Positions 1-7,463 of a stretch of DNA of 11,563 bases are shown here, piece by piece. The stretch's first letter is position 1, and every line of letters starts with the position of its first letter. This stretch comes from Gamarada debralockiae (taxonomy: Eukaryota; Ascomycota; Leotiomycetes; Helotiales; Hyphodiscaceae), in assembly GCA_002803225.1 (NCBI GenBank), contig NXFV01000031.1:1-11563 (forward strand). Reading direction: 5' to 3'. A program made the position numbers and the translations under genes. The notes under the pieces are model-generated. The model had not been told where the DNA came from. It worked only from the letters and a program-made list of their open reading frames with translations, and ran no database searches.

Positions 1-557
1 AGCCCACGGACCCTAAAAGGCATGAGCCCCACAGGTTCAATCCCCACGGACATACCATCCAATAGACATCGGCCAGACACCGAATCGGATGCATCCAATT
101 TGCAGAACGCATGCCCTTCACGCCCAAGGAACGACTTCAACGCGGCAGATAGACGACTCTTCCCGTCCGAAGTCGTTTGGCAGTCATACATCTTGGCGGG
201 CGAGAGAATCCCAACCTTCGAGCCGTCAAGCCTTCGATTGATAGCCCGGACTTGTGTGATCAATCTCTCTACCGAAGGGCTATATGGTATGCTGCTAGTT
301 AGTCCTCTTGCCTAGCAGAGGATTCCTTGTCCGGTTATGCTAAATATACACTGTTAGATGAGGGCTTTTATGCCATATTAGGGAGTGATAATAGCGCCAG
401 TTCGGTGCGCCTTTTTATAGACTACAAGTACGAACTTGGCAGCCGTACTATCGACAAGATCATCGTGATTGGAGGACCAGCAGGTCAGAGGCGAGGTGTC
501 CCGTTGGATCTTAAGGACAACTTCGAGACCCCGATCTTTCGTGCTTGTCCTCTCTAA
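1..557 (+). CDS. Unknown protein, partial at left edge, two open frames with a break
   Basis: I do not recognise this protein. A frame open from base 1 (first ATG at 22) runs to 315, and a second frame opens after a stop at 300-302 and runs to the TAA at 555-557. Joined near 287-315 they would read as one chain with LFPSEVVWQSY, then RLIARTCVIN, then DEGFYAILGSDNS and ELGSRTIDKIIVIGG, which looks like an ordinary globular fungal protein rather than random translation. The only simple splice that keeps frame without losing these motifs would remove 29 nt (287-315), too short for a normal fungal intron. A longer option (254-315, 62 nt) uses a weak GTGTGA donor and has no clear branch point. So this is either a gene with an unusual intron or one carrying a small indel. 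The true start may lie left of the window. Function is not assignable. Confidence 0.35.
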
Positions 558-560
558 GTA

Positions 561-610
561 TAGGGTTAGGGAGAGGGGTAGGAGCCGCCTGGCAGGGCGG
601 GGTATAAATA
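561..610 (+). promoter_or_regulatory. G-rich tract followed by a TATA-like box
   Basis: Positions 561-571 read TAGGGTTAGGG, followed by GAGAGGGG and GGGCGGGG runs up to about 601 and a TATAAATA match at about 602-609. The combination resembles a core promoter or a G-quadruplex-prone stretch. No ATG-initiated gene follows closely on the plus strand, so its role is unproven. Confidence 0.2.
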
Positions 611-691
611 CACTTTCTTAGGTACCAGGAGCTATAACGGTAGGGCACACAATCTCGCTAGGCATAGTGATAATAATAAAGGTAGACCTAG

Positions 692-1021
692 GCTGCCAAG
701 CCTGTGAAACATACGCGCCCTGTCGAATCTACCTCCGCGCGGTTTAGGGTAGTTAATACCAACGGATTCAAAACACAAAATCTCTTCGAAATTCTCTGCA
801 AGCACGACATTACTGGTCAATGCATCGGGAAGTTCAGACTAACGGGTATCAATTCAACTCTGCTTTTACAGGACGAAAGGTCGTCGTACCAGAGTGCTGT
901 AGAGTACACCAAGGTCGGCTCCATCATCCACGTCAGAACTACCGTAGCACCCAATCCAAGACAGTCTTCATGCATGCCAAGAATCAAAATAATAAGCATC
1001 GTCCTTCACTACAACGCTTAA
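692..1021 (+). other. Unassigned open frame without a start codon
   Basis: After a TAG at 689-691 this frame stays open for about 109 codons to the TAA at 1019-1021. It has no ATG near its beginning. It could be an exon, because CCTAG at 687-691 would serve as an acceptor and leave the frame in phase 0 at 692, or part of a decayed gene continuing the frames at 1-557. The residues include RFRVVNTNGFKTQNLFEIL and, further on, YTKVGSIIHVRTTV, but I recognise no family. I found no donor upstream that joins it cleanly to the preceding frame. Confidence 0.2.
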
Positions 1022-1256
1022 TGACAGCGAGACAGCGGCATGGTCACGATAGATCATGGACAGGCTTGTAAGCCTCGCGAATCTTGCTCCTTTTCCACTA
1101 GAGTATGGTTGCATCATCTTAGTAATTAACGGATATCACTTGGATCCAGATGCATCTATGTCGCTCTCGAAGTCTCCGAAGCTTCACCGTTTACATACTC
1201 TCTGTTCATTAAGTGTCTCGGATCAGGCTGCAGAGCAAATAATATTCCCTTTTTGA

Positions 1257-1961
1257 GCACGCTCTCAACTCTCGGCTCGGCTCTCATTTACAGCAGTCAG
1301 GAATATGTCAATTAGGGTCTGGCAATTTGATTATGCTTAGAAGTAAGAAGATTCACCTTCTTTTCTAAACTAGCAATAATTTCCCTCCACCTGAATCCTA
1401 GACACTCCTGAGAAATTTTGACTCAACAATCATAGTTGACTTGAAAGATGCGAAGTCTTCGTGCGAGCTTTCTGGCAGTCTCTGGTCTGCTTCCGAATAC
1501 GAATAAAGGCAGATACATAGGCTGAGAAGCGAAGAGAAATGCGCTTACTACAAAACTTCTGCGGATGGGTTTATAAGTTCGGATTTCAATAAAGCAATGA
1601 GTTTAACGCGTTGTTCACCCAAGGCCTATTCAGTGGACATCATGCATTTACAAAATGCTTCTCTCACGCCATAACTCGCCAATACGGGACGTCTTAACCT
1701 CTGACCATTGAAAGAAGTTTCTGCCCTCCCGTGCAGAATCTTTCCTGCACCGGAGAATGGAATCAACCCAACGATCAGGGCCTGCTCAACTCCAGCTCGC
1801 AACCTGTGGAAATCCGCCTTCTAGAAGATAACCACATTAATTTACGACATTGTTCACGCACTTGATACGCTATCATCAACCCTCTGAAACCCAGTCAGAT
1901 CTTTAGACAAGTAAGACTGCATTGCCGCACTGGCATAGGCGATTAAGTACTAATTTGAAGT
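1257..1961. other. About 700 bp with no supportable gene
   Basis: Neither strand holds an ORF of 60 codons or more that begins at a start codon. The longest stretch of interest is a stop-to-stop frame on the minus strand (1820 to 1626, 64 codons) with RLRAGVEQAL and PFSGAGKILHG. This is loosely like the start of a fungal acyltransferase but too short to call. No inverted repeats or element ends were noticed. Confidence 0.3.
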
Positions 1962-2976
1962 GTGGCTGCATCGGGGACAGAGGAGCTTTGGTGCTTAACG
2001 TGGGCTGCGTGCTGGTTCGATGAGGACTGCTTTGAGGATGTGGCGCGGGGCTCTAGCAATAAGCAGACGGCTAGAAAAGAAGAAAACCTGGCCAGATTCA
2101 AGATACTTCAAACTGCATCCACTTTACGAAACCCTAATAGTAGTATTCGACGAATACGAATTCGTGGCCACTAGGAAGCACACAGATAGCTTCTGTTACT
2201 ACGACGATGTCGCCCAAAATTAAAGCATCTTCTTAGTCCAGACAAGCCACAAAGATAAGCTTAGTGCACTAATAAGCTTCGACGCTTTAAAACATGAAGC
2301 ATTGTCTCTAGCAATAAGCAAGAACATAGGAATTATCTATATTATTCGAGTCCCTTTGCTAGTTGGCATCTATTTTGTCACCAATCTTCTACTCTATGAA
2401 GAAGCTATATTCCCGGCCCAGTGGGTTATGACTCAGATGTCATTTTCCAACAGGAGACCACACCTACGTTTACAATACAATCACTTGCACGAGCGCTGAG
2501 GACTTACTTCAAGGAGAGGCTATGACGGGTTTCCTTCCTTACTTAGGTGGGCTCCTAGCTAAGGAAAATATACGAGAGGTAAAATGGTATAGTCTCACTT
2601 TACTGGCAGAAAGTCTTGTTAAGAAGCGGCAAGTAGAACCCAGAAAATGAAATGAAATACACCCTTCCTTCTTGTCCGTGAGTCACTAGTTATTATCACG
2701 GATGGGTTCTTAATAGCGATCACCAGCCAAAGGACTCTCCTAGACCAATGAATATATCACACTACATAAGCAAGCGGATGTAGACGCCATCGTGAGCTGT
2801 AAAGTGTTTATCTTCACTGTTTAACGTTCCACGGCAATGTTCTTTTGCCAAATTTGGAGTCTTATTAATGGCGACTGGAATTGATATTTACTTAGCAGCG
2901 ACACTAGACCAATGACTGGAAACTTGACTGGATTAATCCACCCCAGTCTACGAAGGCCTCCTCACTCTCTGAACGT
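1962..2976. other. Unassigned region with short open frames, 3' flank of the minus-strand gene
   Basis: Short plus-strand frames at 1962-2174, 2020-2223 and 2302-2499 show no family resemblance. The last contains a hydrophobic stretch (IIYIIRVPLLVGIYFVTNLLLY) that could be one membrane helix. I could not link them with good splice sites. Positions 2500-2976 have no ORF of note and lie downstream of the minus-strand rhodopsin-fold gene, so part of this is probably its 3' UTR and intergenic DNA. Confidence 0.25.
2051..2320. repeat. 15 bp direct repeat, two copies 255 bp apart
   Basis: CTCTAGCAATAAGCA occurs at 2051-2065 and again at 2306-2320. Both copies translate to LAIS in their local plus-strand open frames. 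No boundaries of a larger duplication are visible around them. Confidence 0.5.
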
Positions 2977-4272
2977 TTAGTCCATTGTGACTGAAGTCGT
3001 CTTCACAATCCCATCTTCCAGTTTCCTCAGCTCCACTTGACTCCCATCCTGACTCGGGGAGTTAACAAAAGTGGTCACGCCATTCTGCACCGACTCTTTG
3101 TTGGTAGCATATTTATGGTATGCCCAAGTTCTTCTCGAGTGAGTTTTGTCAACTGAGCGTGAGATCGAATCGCCAAGGCTCTTAATTAGTGGTTTGAGGC
3201 TAGGTAGACAGACGACGATCATTGAAGAGCAGTACTCGGCTGCTGCCCAGATGTCTAGTCACTTGTGTCAGTAATCGAAGGTGGGAGGTAGGAGTTCCGG
3301 TCGAAGACCGGCTACGCGACGCATACATATTGGTGTATTTAGAGGTGAAATGTTGATCGCTATACACCTCGAGACACTGATTCCTATAGTGATTGCACCC
3401 AGTAGAAATATTCCATATACAGTGTACTTCTGACGTTTGCGGAGTTGGAGATTGTGTATGAGGAAGAAGGGCAGGACGAAAACTGTTTTCAGGGATGCGT
3501 TAGAAAATTCTGAAAACGGATGGGTAAACAAGCTTACTCATGACATCGCAAGAAATATCAAATGCACTATGAATCTCGAAGAATGTTCGGCCGGCGGAAA
3601 AGCCGCAATGATCTGAACCTGTGGACCTGCGAAAGAGAATATTAGTAAATAGTAAAAAGCATTTGAACATAATAGCATTCGATAGAAGTCATACCAATTT
3701 GTGGATAGAGGTCTGCATGATACGAACAGCCCAAAAAATGTTATGATTGAGCATGCCGCGACATAGGCCGTAACGCATTTCAATGCTCTCCATACCCAAA
3801 TTGATACTTTCGGTACTAAACCATAGTAGAAAGCCAAGATGCAGGCTTTCGGCAAGAAGATCCCGAGATAAAACAGTACATCCGATGCAAACTCGAGCTA
3901 TATATCGAGGCATTTTAGCTTGATACCCGCGAGGTGCTATGAAGGTGAGGTGAAGTAGAGACCTTGTTGAGTGGTAGGGTATCCGGGACTTCGTCCACGT
4001 ATTCTACTGATAGCCCACCCAGATGATATGTAATTGTATCACAGATGATGCACCCAGTTTCCACCAACAGAGCAAAAATTAAGATAATTTCCGGAATCAG
4101 TGGTGTTCTACGCAGAAAATATGATTTTATACGTAGCGAAACGAAGAAGAAGCTCAAGGCCAGTAGAAACCATTCCATTGCCTGTACGAAACAATAAATT
4201 AATAAATTCAATTTGTTAGCAGATGTTGCTGCAACATACGATTGTTACTTCTCCAGAAGGAGGGTGCACCAT
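2977..4272 (-). CDS. Fungal rhodopsin-fold (PTH11/SAT4-type) seven-helix integral membrane protein, six exons
   Basis: Assembled by hand from short frames. Exons (minus): 4272-4240, 4181-3963, 3897-3695, 3626-3538, 3482-3327, 3254-2977; introns of 58, 65, 68, 55 and 72 nt. The first has a GTATGT donor and GCTAAC branch, the fourth a CTAAC and the fifth a TACTGAC branch. All junctions keep frame and give 325 residues, usual for this family. ATG at 4272 is preceded by ATCAACC. Seven likely helices: about 13-33, 40-64, 85-110, 121-145, 167-190, 200-225, 234-257. Family motifs seen: LEFASDVLFYLGIFLPK (85-101), Cys145 and Cys159 (possible disulfide), DVMIFVLPF (179-187), LQLRKRQKY (193-201), WAAAEYCSS (236-244), CLPSLKPL (249-256). 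The hydrophilic tail 258-325 should be cytosolic. Oddity: the usual W-D-D motif before helix 2 is replaced by TPLIPEIIL. Role is unknown: relatives include the surface-sensing receptor Pth11, but there is no CFEM domain here. Confidence 0.85.
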
Positions 4273-4698
4273 GGTTGATTGCTTGGGGGCTCGTCAGGTC
4301 TGAACGTAGTCACAATGTGGTGAAATTTTTGTGGTGATAGTTTTCATTTCAAACAGGTTGAGAGGTGCCAGCCAGATGAGTTCACACTCCGAAGGGCCTG
4401 CCCCTTTTGATTGCTTTGTGATAGGAACTTTGAGCCACAGCAGCCACGAGACAGGGCGCTGCAAGCAAAACTGTTTAGCGCGTGGGGAAGAGGACCCGTA
4501 TAACCGGGAGATGTTTGATAGCCAACAGCAGGTAAAAGCGGGAAAGCATGACTCGCTCATCCTTGCGAACCCACTACCACAACAGCCTTCAATTTTGTTG
4601 TATCTCCTGAATAGCATAACAAAGTATTAATAAGGCCACATCTAACTCTTTCCTTTTGCTTTATTAATAATTCTACTTAGTAGAAAGAGGATGGTTAG
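4273..4698 (-). promoter_or_regulatory. Upstream region of the rhodopsin-fold gene
   Basis: This 426 bp stretch precedes the minus-strand start codon. Both strands carry about 100-codon open frames here (4294-4617 minus, 4331-4630 plus), but neither resembles a protein, and the region is best read as promoter and 5' UTR. No canonical TATA box is seen. An A+T-rich ATTAATA-type stretch lies at about 4625-4670, and an inverted repeat sits at the far end. Confidence 0.4.
4642..4698. repeat. Nested inverted repeats
   Basis: TTCTAC-TTA-GTAGAA forms a perfect 6 bp palindrome with a 3 nt centre at 4671-4685. Around it, CTAA-CTCTTTC (4642-4652) faces GAAAGAG-GATGG-TTAG (4683-4698), so the arms pair except for a 5 nt bulge. 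It could be a protein-binding site or a remnant of an element end. Confidence 0.45.
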
Positions 4699-5644
4699 GT
4701 GCTTGCATCGCTTACAATAGGGAAGCAGTTAGTTTTCAAAGATAGCGTCGGGGTTAACCGCGACGCCACAAAAGTCATTCCTCAGCTGGAGAAATCATGC
4801 CATACAGTAATAACGAACGCTTTGATATACTGTCCCGCCCTCTTATCATTTGATGTCATCAGGGAGTTTGATGTGGAGATTTTGATGTGGAGATTGTGAA
4901 TCGGTGGGGGCATCATTCTGATAGCATACGACACCATCGCCCACCCCCAAAACTTCGCACAGGCCCAAATAATCCGATATTTTGTCTCTCTGCTCTCGAA
5001 TGTACTACCAAAGCAGGAGGTAATCACTATTAAAACTTCGAAGTCTTGCTATTTCTCATTGTATTAGGTCTGAACAAATCCGAGAAGCTTAGCCACCAAA
5101 AGTTAGACTATTCGGGCCTGTACGAATGTAGACACAACTATCCTCCTTCCCCCCGAGCACCCGGAATGTCTATAACACTAGAGGTTGCTCGCCAATCAGG
5201 CCAGACTGTTGCTCAGTGGTTGATAGTCGGGATTCGGTTTTGAGCAGCCTCCTTGTCACTACCAACAAAGAGGTCGATAGGTGGCTTGCCAGACCTGACG
5301 CGTACACTACATTTAAGTTTAGGTGGCTACCAGGGGCGGCAGTAGGGTCGTGGAGCTGTCAAGACTACGGCCCATTCATTACTTCCCAACACAAGGTAAA
5401 ATAAAATATTCTCAAGGGGACAATCTTTCGTCGCAATTAACTCTTTGCTAGAAAATATTTTTTGTATATTTTAAGAGCGTTGCAAAGAAATAATGAGATG
5501 TTCGGCTGTGCCGCGAGTTACTACCTTACTGCCTTACTGCCCCCCCCCCTTTGGTGGCGCTGGAATTTTCCGTGAGTATTGATCAGAAAGGACTAGTTCA
5601 ACAATCCTACGGTATAAGCGAAGCTGAAGCCTTCGCTTCAGTAA
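4699..5644. other. Unassigned region between the rhodopsin-fold gene and the MFS relic
   Basis: Short plus-strand frames (4699-4899, 5046-5243, 5216-5404) and one minus-strand frame (4782-5027) show no recognisable domain. The stretch 5400-5490 is strongly A+T-rich. A run of ten C lies at 5540-5549. An 8 bp perfect stem AAGCGAAG/CTTCGCTT with a 7 nt loop is at 5616-5638. From about 5567 to 5710 a plus-strand frame in a different phase (containing GISEAEAFASVRSGPPLY, ending at a TGA at 5711-5713) leads into the MFS relic and may be the decayed coding sequence of its N-terminal cytosolic tail. Confidence 0.3.
4867..4894 (+). repeat. 14 bp perfect tandem duplication
   Basis: TTTGATGTGGAGAT at 4867-4880 is repeated exactly at 4881-4894. 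It looks like a recent slippage or short duplication in non-coding DNA. Confidence 0.8.
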
Positions 5645-5707
5645 GATCAGGACCCCCACTATATCGGAACGAACTATCGGATTCCCAGGAAGAAAAGCCA
5701 CGATCAG

Positions 5708-6290
5708 TTGAATGACAATGGTATCAAGGAAAAAGGTACAGTACGGAAGAAGTGTCGGCGGAAAAATCGATGGGACGGGCCGGAAGATCCTCTCAATCCC
5801 CTGAATTTCAGCTCCTGGTTGAAGATTCTTAACGTCGTATTCGTATTCGTATTCGTATTCGGAATCTGTTTCGTCACTCCTCTGGCCTCATCGATGTTTG
5901 CCCCCCGGGGTTCCGCAGTTGATGAATGAGTTCAATAGTACAAATATACTGCTGGCAAGTTTCGTCGTGTCTGTCTATGTGCTCGGCTTCGCTTTTGGTC
6001 CGCTGTTTCTTGCTCCATTGAGTGAGATCTATGGGAGATTGCCGATCTATCATGTTTGCAATCTCGGATTCCTGCCCTTCATAATTGCTTGTGCTTTGGC
6101 CACGAACTTGAACATGCTCATTGGATTCCGATTCCTCGAGGGCGTTTTGGGGAGTGCGCCGCTGACAAATGATGGTGGAACAATCGCAGATTTGTTTGTC
6201 CAAGAGAAGAGACGAAGAGTTCCGTACGTTGTCGGGCTCGGCGAGGAATGCTCGCACTTGGAGGGTGACCCATCGCTCTGGCACGCCTGA
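5708..6290 (+). pseudogene. Truncated, frameshifted MFS multidrug transporter (DHA1 type)
   Basis: The translation matches the N-terminal third of fungal drug:H+ antiporters: RWDGPEDPLNPLN (5768 onward), helix 1 ending TPLASSMFAP, helix 2 LLASFVVSVYVLGFAFGPLF, the motif-A-like loop LAPLSEIYGRLPIY, helix 3 LGFLPFIIACALA, then RFLEGVLGSAPLTNDGGTIADLF. The frame changes inside a run of six C at 5901-5906; one C fewer would restore continuity, so this is a one-base insertion. No in-frame ATG exists between the stop at 5642-5644 and the first conserved residues. Resemblance stops near 6212 (..FVQEKR), and the frame continues with unrelated residues to TGA at 6288-6290. Intact relatives have 12 helices and about 500 residues, so eight helices are missing. 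Three independent lesions argue for a dead gene or rearrangement remnant; a sequencing error could explain only the C run. Confidence 0.85.
5837..5860 (+). repeat. Hexanucleotide repeat (GTATTC)4 coding Val-Phe
   Basis: Four exact copies of GTATTC lie in the first transmembrane helix of the MFS relic and translate as VFVFVFVF, lengthening that helix's hydrophobic core. Slippage expansion in a gene no longer under selection is the simplest explanation. Confidence 0.85.
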
Positions 6291-6797
6291 CAAGAGCTGA
6301 TACTGATCTCGCAACCTTTCGCTGAGAGAACGGGTCCATGCACAACGGAAATCCATTCGAGATGGCTCAACCTGTCGAATTAGACGATCAATTGAGGTAA
6401 AATCATGAATGTATTGATATCTATCTGAATCGTACGGTTGTAAGAACCATAGATACGTTCAATGAACCTAAGCCTAAAGAGAATGCTGACGCATCACAGC
6501 ATAGGTTTCCTCTGACACAACCAGACCGCCGGTAATTGGATCTCTACCATCGCTTTTACTGTACGAGGGAGCAAGCTTAGGTGCCTTAGGAAATACCCGC
6601 TTAGTAAGGGATTGCAGATTGAGAACTAGGAGCTCGTAGTTTGCAGGGTACTGATTCATACTTCATACCAATTTGACTTCCAATAGTGCTACCAATCGCC
6701 CTTGAATTTATCCTATATTTCGAACGAACTCTCCAGTAACTCATCAAACCCCTTATGAGGCAGTTCTCTTGACGGGGTTTGAGTGGCAGACCACAGA
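6291..6797. other. Unassigned region after the MFS relic
   Basis: No recognisable gene. A plus-strand ATG frame at 6338-6400 gives a 20-residue peptide with NPFEMAQPVELDD, which resembles the acidic Pro-rich C-terminal ends of fungal membrane proteins and may be the last codons of a lost gene. The same frame has a TGA seven codons upstream of that ATG. On the minus strand a 61-codon ATG frame at 6659-6474 and an overlapping frame at 6825-6601 show no family features. Confidence 0.25.
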
Positions 6798-7038
6798 TAG
6801 AAGAGGTCACTGCTCCTCCGGCCACTCAAATTTCTAGCTACAAATTTAAATTTTTTTTAAAAATAATTCTACAAACTTTTTATTGTAGTGCTTGATCAAA
6901 ATTGGTTTCTGTCAAATCATATTTCCGATAAATGCTGTTGTTGTTGACAAATATTGAAAAGATGGCATTTTACCACACAAATTTGAGGGTACGGTGGTCG
7001 GAGGTGGAGTGTGGCCGGAGGAGCAGTGACGTCTTCTA
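6798..7038. mobile_element. MITE-like element with 28 bp terminal inverted repeats
   Basis: The left arm 6798-6825 and the reverse complement of 7011-7038 both read TAGAAGA, one variable base (G left, C right), then GTCACTGCTCC through GGCCAC, so 27 of 28 positions match. Similarity stops exactly outside a TA at each end, which fits a TA target-site duplication of Tc1/mariner-type transposases. The 241 bp element has an A+T-rich core and no transposase ORF, so it would be non-autonomous. Next to the left arm, TCAAATTT (6826-6833) faces AAATTTGA (6979-6986). The right side contains 24 extra bases between these, mostly from an imperfect 17 bp tandem copy (6994-7010 against 7011-7027). It lies about 590 bp upstream of the OSCA-family start codon. 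An alternative is a plain inverted duplication, but the TA ends favour a transposon. Confidence 0.75.
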
Positions 7039-7156
7039 ATAATCGCGCGACGATAAGAAGGCAACATATATTCTTTCATTCGAGTCTAAGCAAGCGCGAT
7101 GGTCCGCATCTAAAAATGAGTACGTGGTGAAATATTGAAAGACGTCCCTTAAAAGG

Positions 7157-7332
7157 CCCCTTGTTTCGTAGGAAAACAATGTCAACGAATCGAACCTTCT
7201 TTCTGGAACTCAAGAAGCGCGAGGAACTGGGCGTCAAATAAAACCTGCTAAGCGCGAGGGGCCGTAGCGAATGAGAATGACAGAAACGCGAATGAGATCA
7301 TTGTGCAGCCAGGAAGGCTGTGTGGCTAGGGG
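7157..7332. promoter_or_regulatory. Three STRE-like sites (CCCCT 7157-7161, AGGGG 7257-7261, AGGGG 7328-7332)
   Basis: AGGGG/CCCCT is the stress-response element bound by Msn2/Msn4-type zinc fingers in yeast and their fungal homologues. Three copies in 176 bp is above the roughly 0.35 expected by chance on both strands at equal base use. Binding here is inferred only. Confidence 0.4.
7215..7297 (+). repeat. Two pairs of 10 bp direct repeats in the promoter
   Basis: AAGCGCGAGG occurs at 7215-7224 and 7250-7259. GCGAATGAGA occurs at 7267-7276 and 7288-7297. Spacings are 35 and 21 bp, the latter about two helical turns, which would suit a factor binding twice on one face of the DNA. Confidence 0.5.
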
Positions 7333-7463
7333 TTTCAAGATAATTTGGGTCGATAACAAGGCCACATCCTAGTCAACGAGCCGCCTCACCATCATCACTC
7401 CAAAAAAGGTCATAAGATCACCGACCGAATACTATCCTTTCTGCAAACGCAAACCCGTATGAT

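Noticed and set aside
561..571. True telomere or chromosome end
   Set aside because: Only two telomere-type units are present and the sequence continues on both sides.
3268..4211. Calling the minus-strand frames here a rhodopsin pseudogene
   Set aside because: Each interruption coincides with a plausible intron, and every junction restores family sequence in frame.
4294..4630. About 100-codon ORFs on both strands upstream of the rhodopsin-fold gene
   Set aside because: They mirror each other, show no family resemblance, and lie where the promoter and 5' UTR should be.
5540..5549. Run of ten C as a functional element
   Set aside because: Homopolymer runs of this length occur in intergenic DNA by slippage and may also be miscounted; nothing adjoins it.
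5616..5638. Hairpin AAGCGAAG/CTTCGCTT as a terminator
   Set aside because: There is no U-run, hairpin terminators are not how fungal Pol II genes end, and an 8 bp stem is not rare.
5874..6370. Minus-strand ORFs of 160 and 106 codons opposite the MFS relic
   Set aside because: They overlap the strand with clear transporter motifs and have no recognisable features, so they are antisense shadows.
6601..6825. Minus-strand ORF of 74 codons beginning in the MITE-like arm
   Set aside because: It starts within the inverted repeat, crosses the element boundary and has no protein features.
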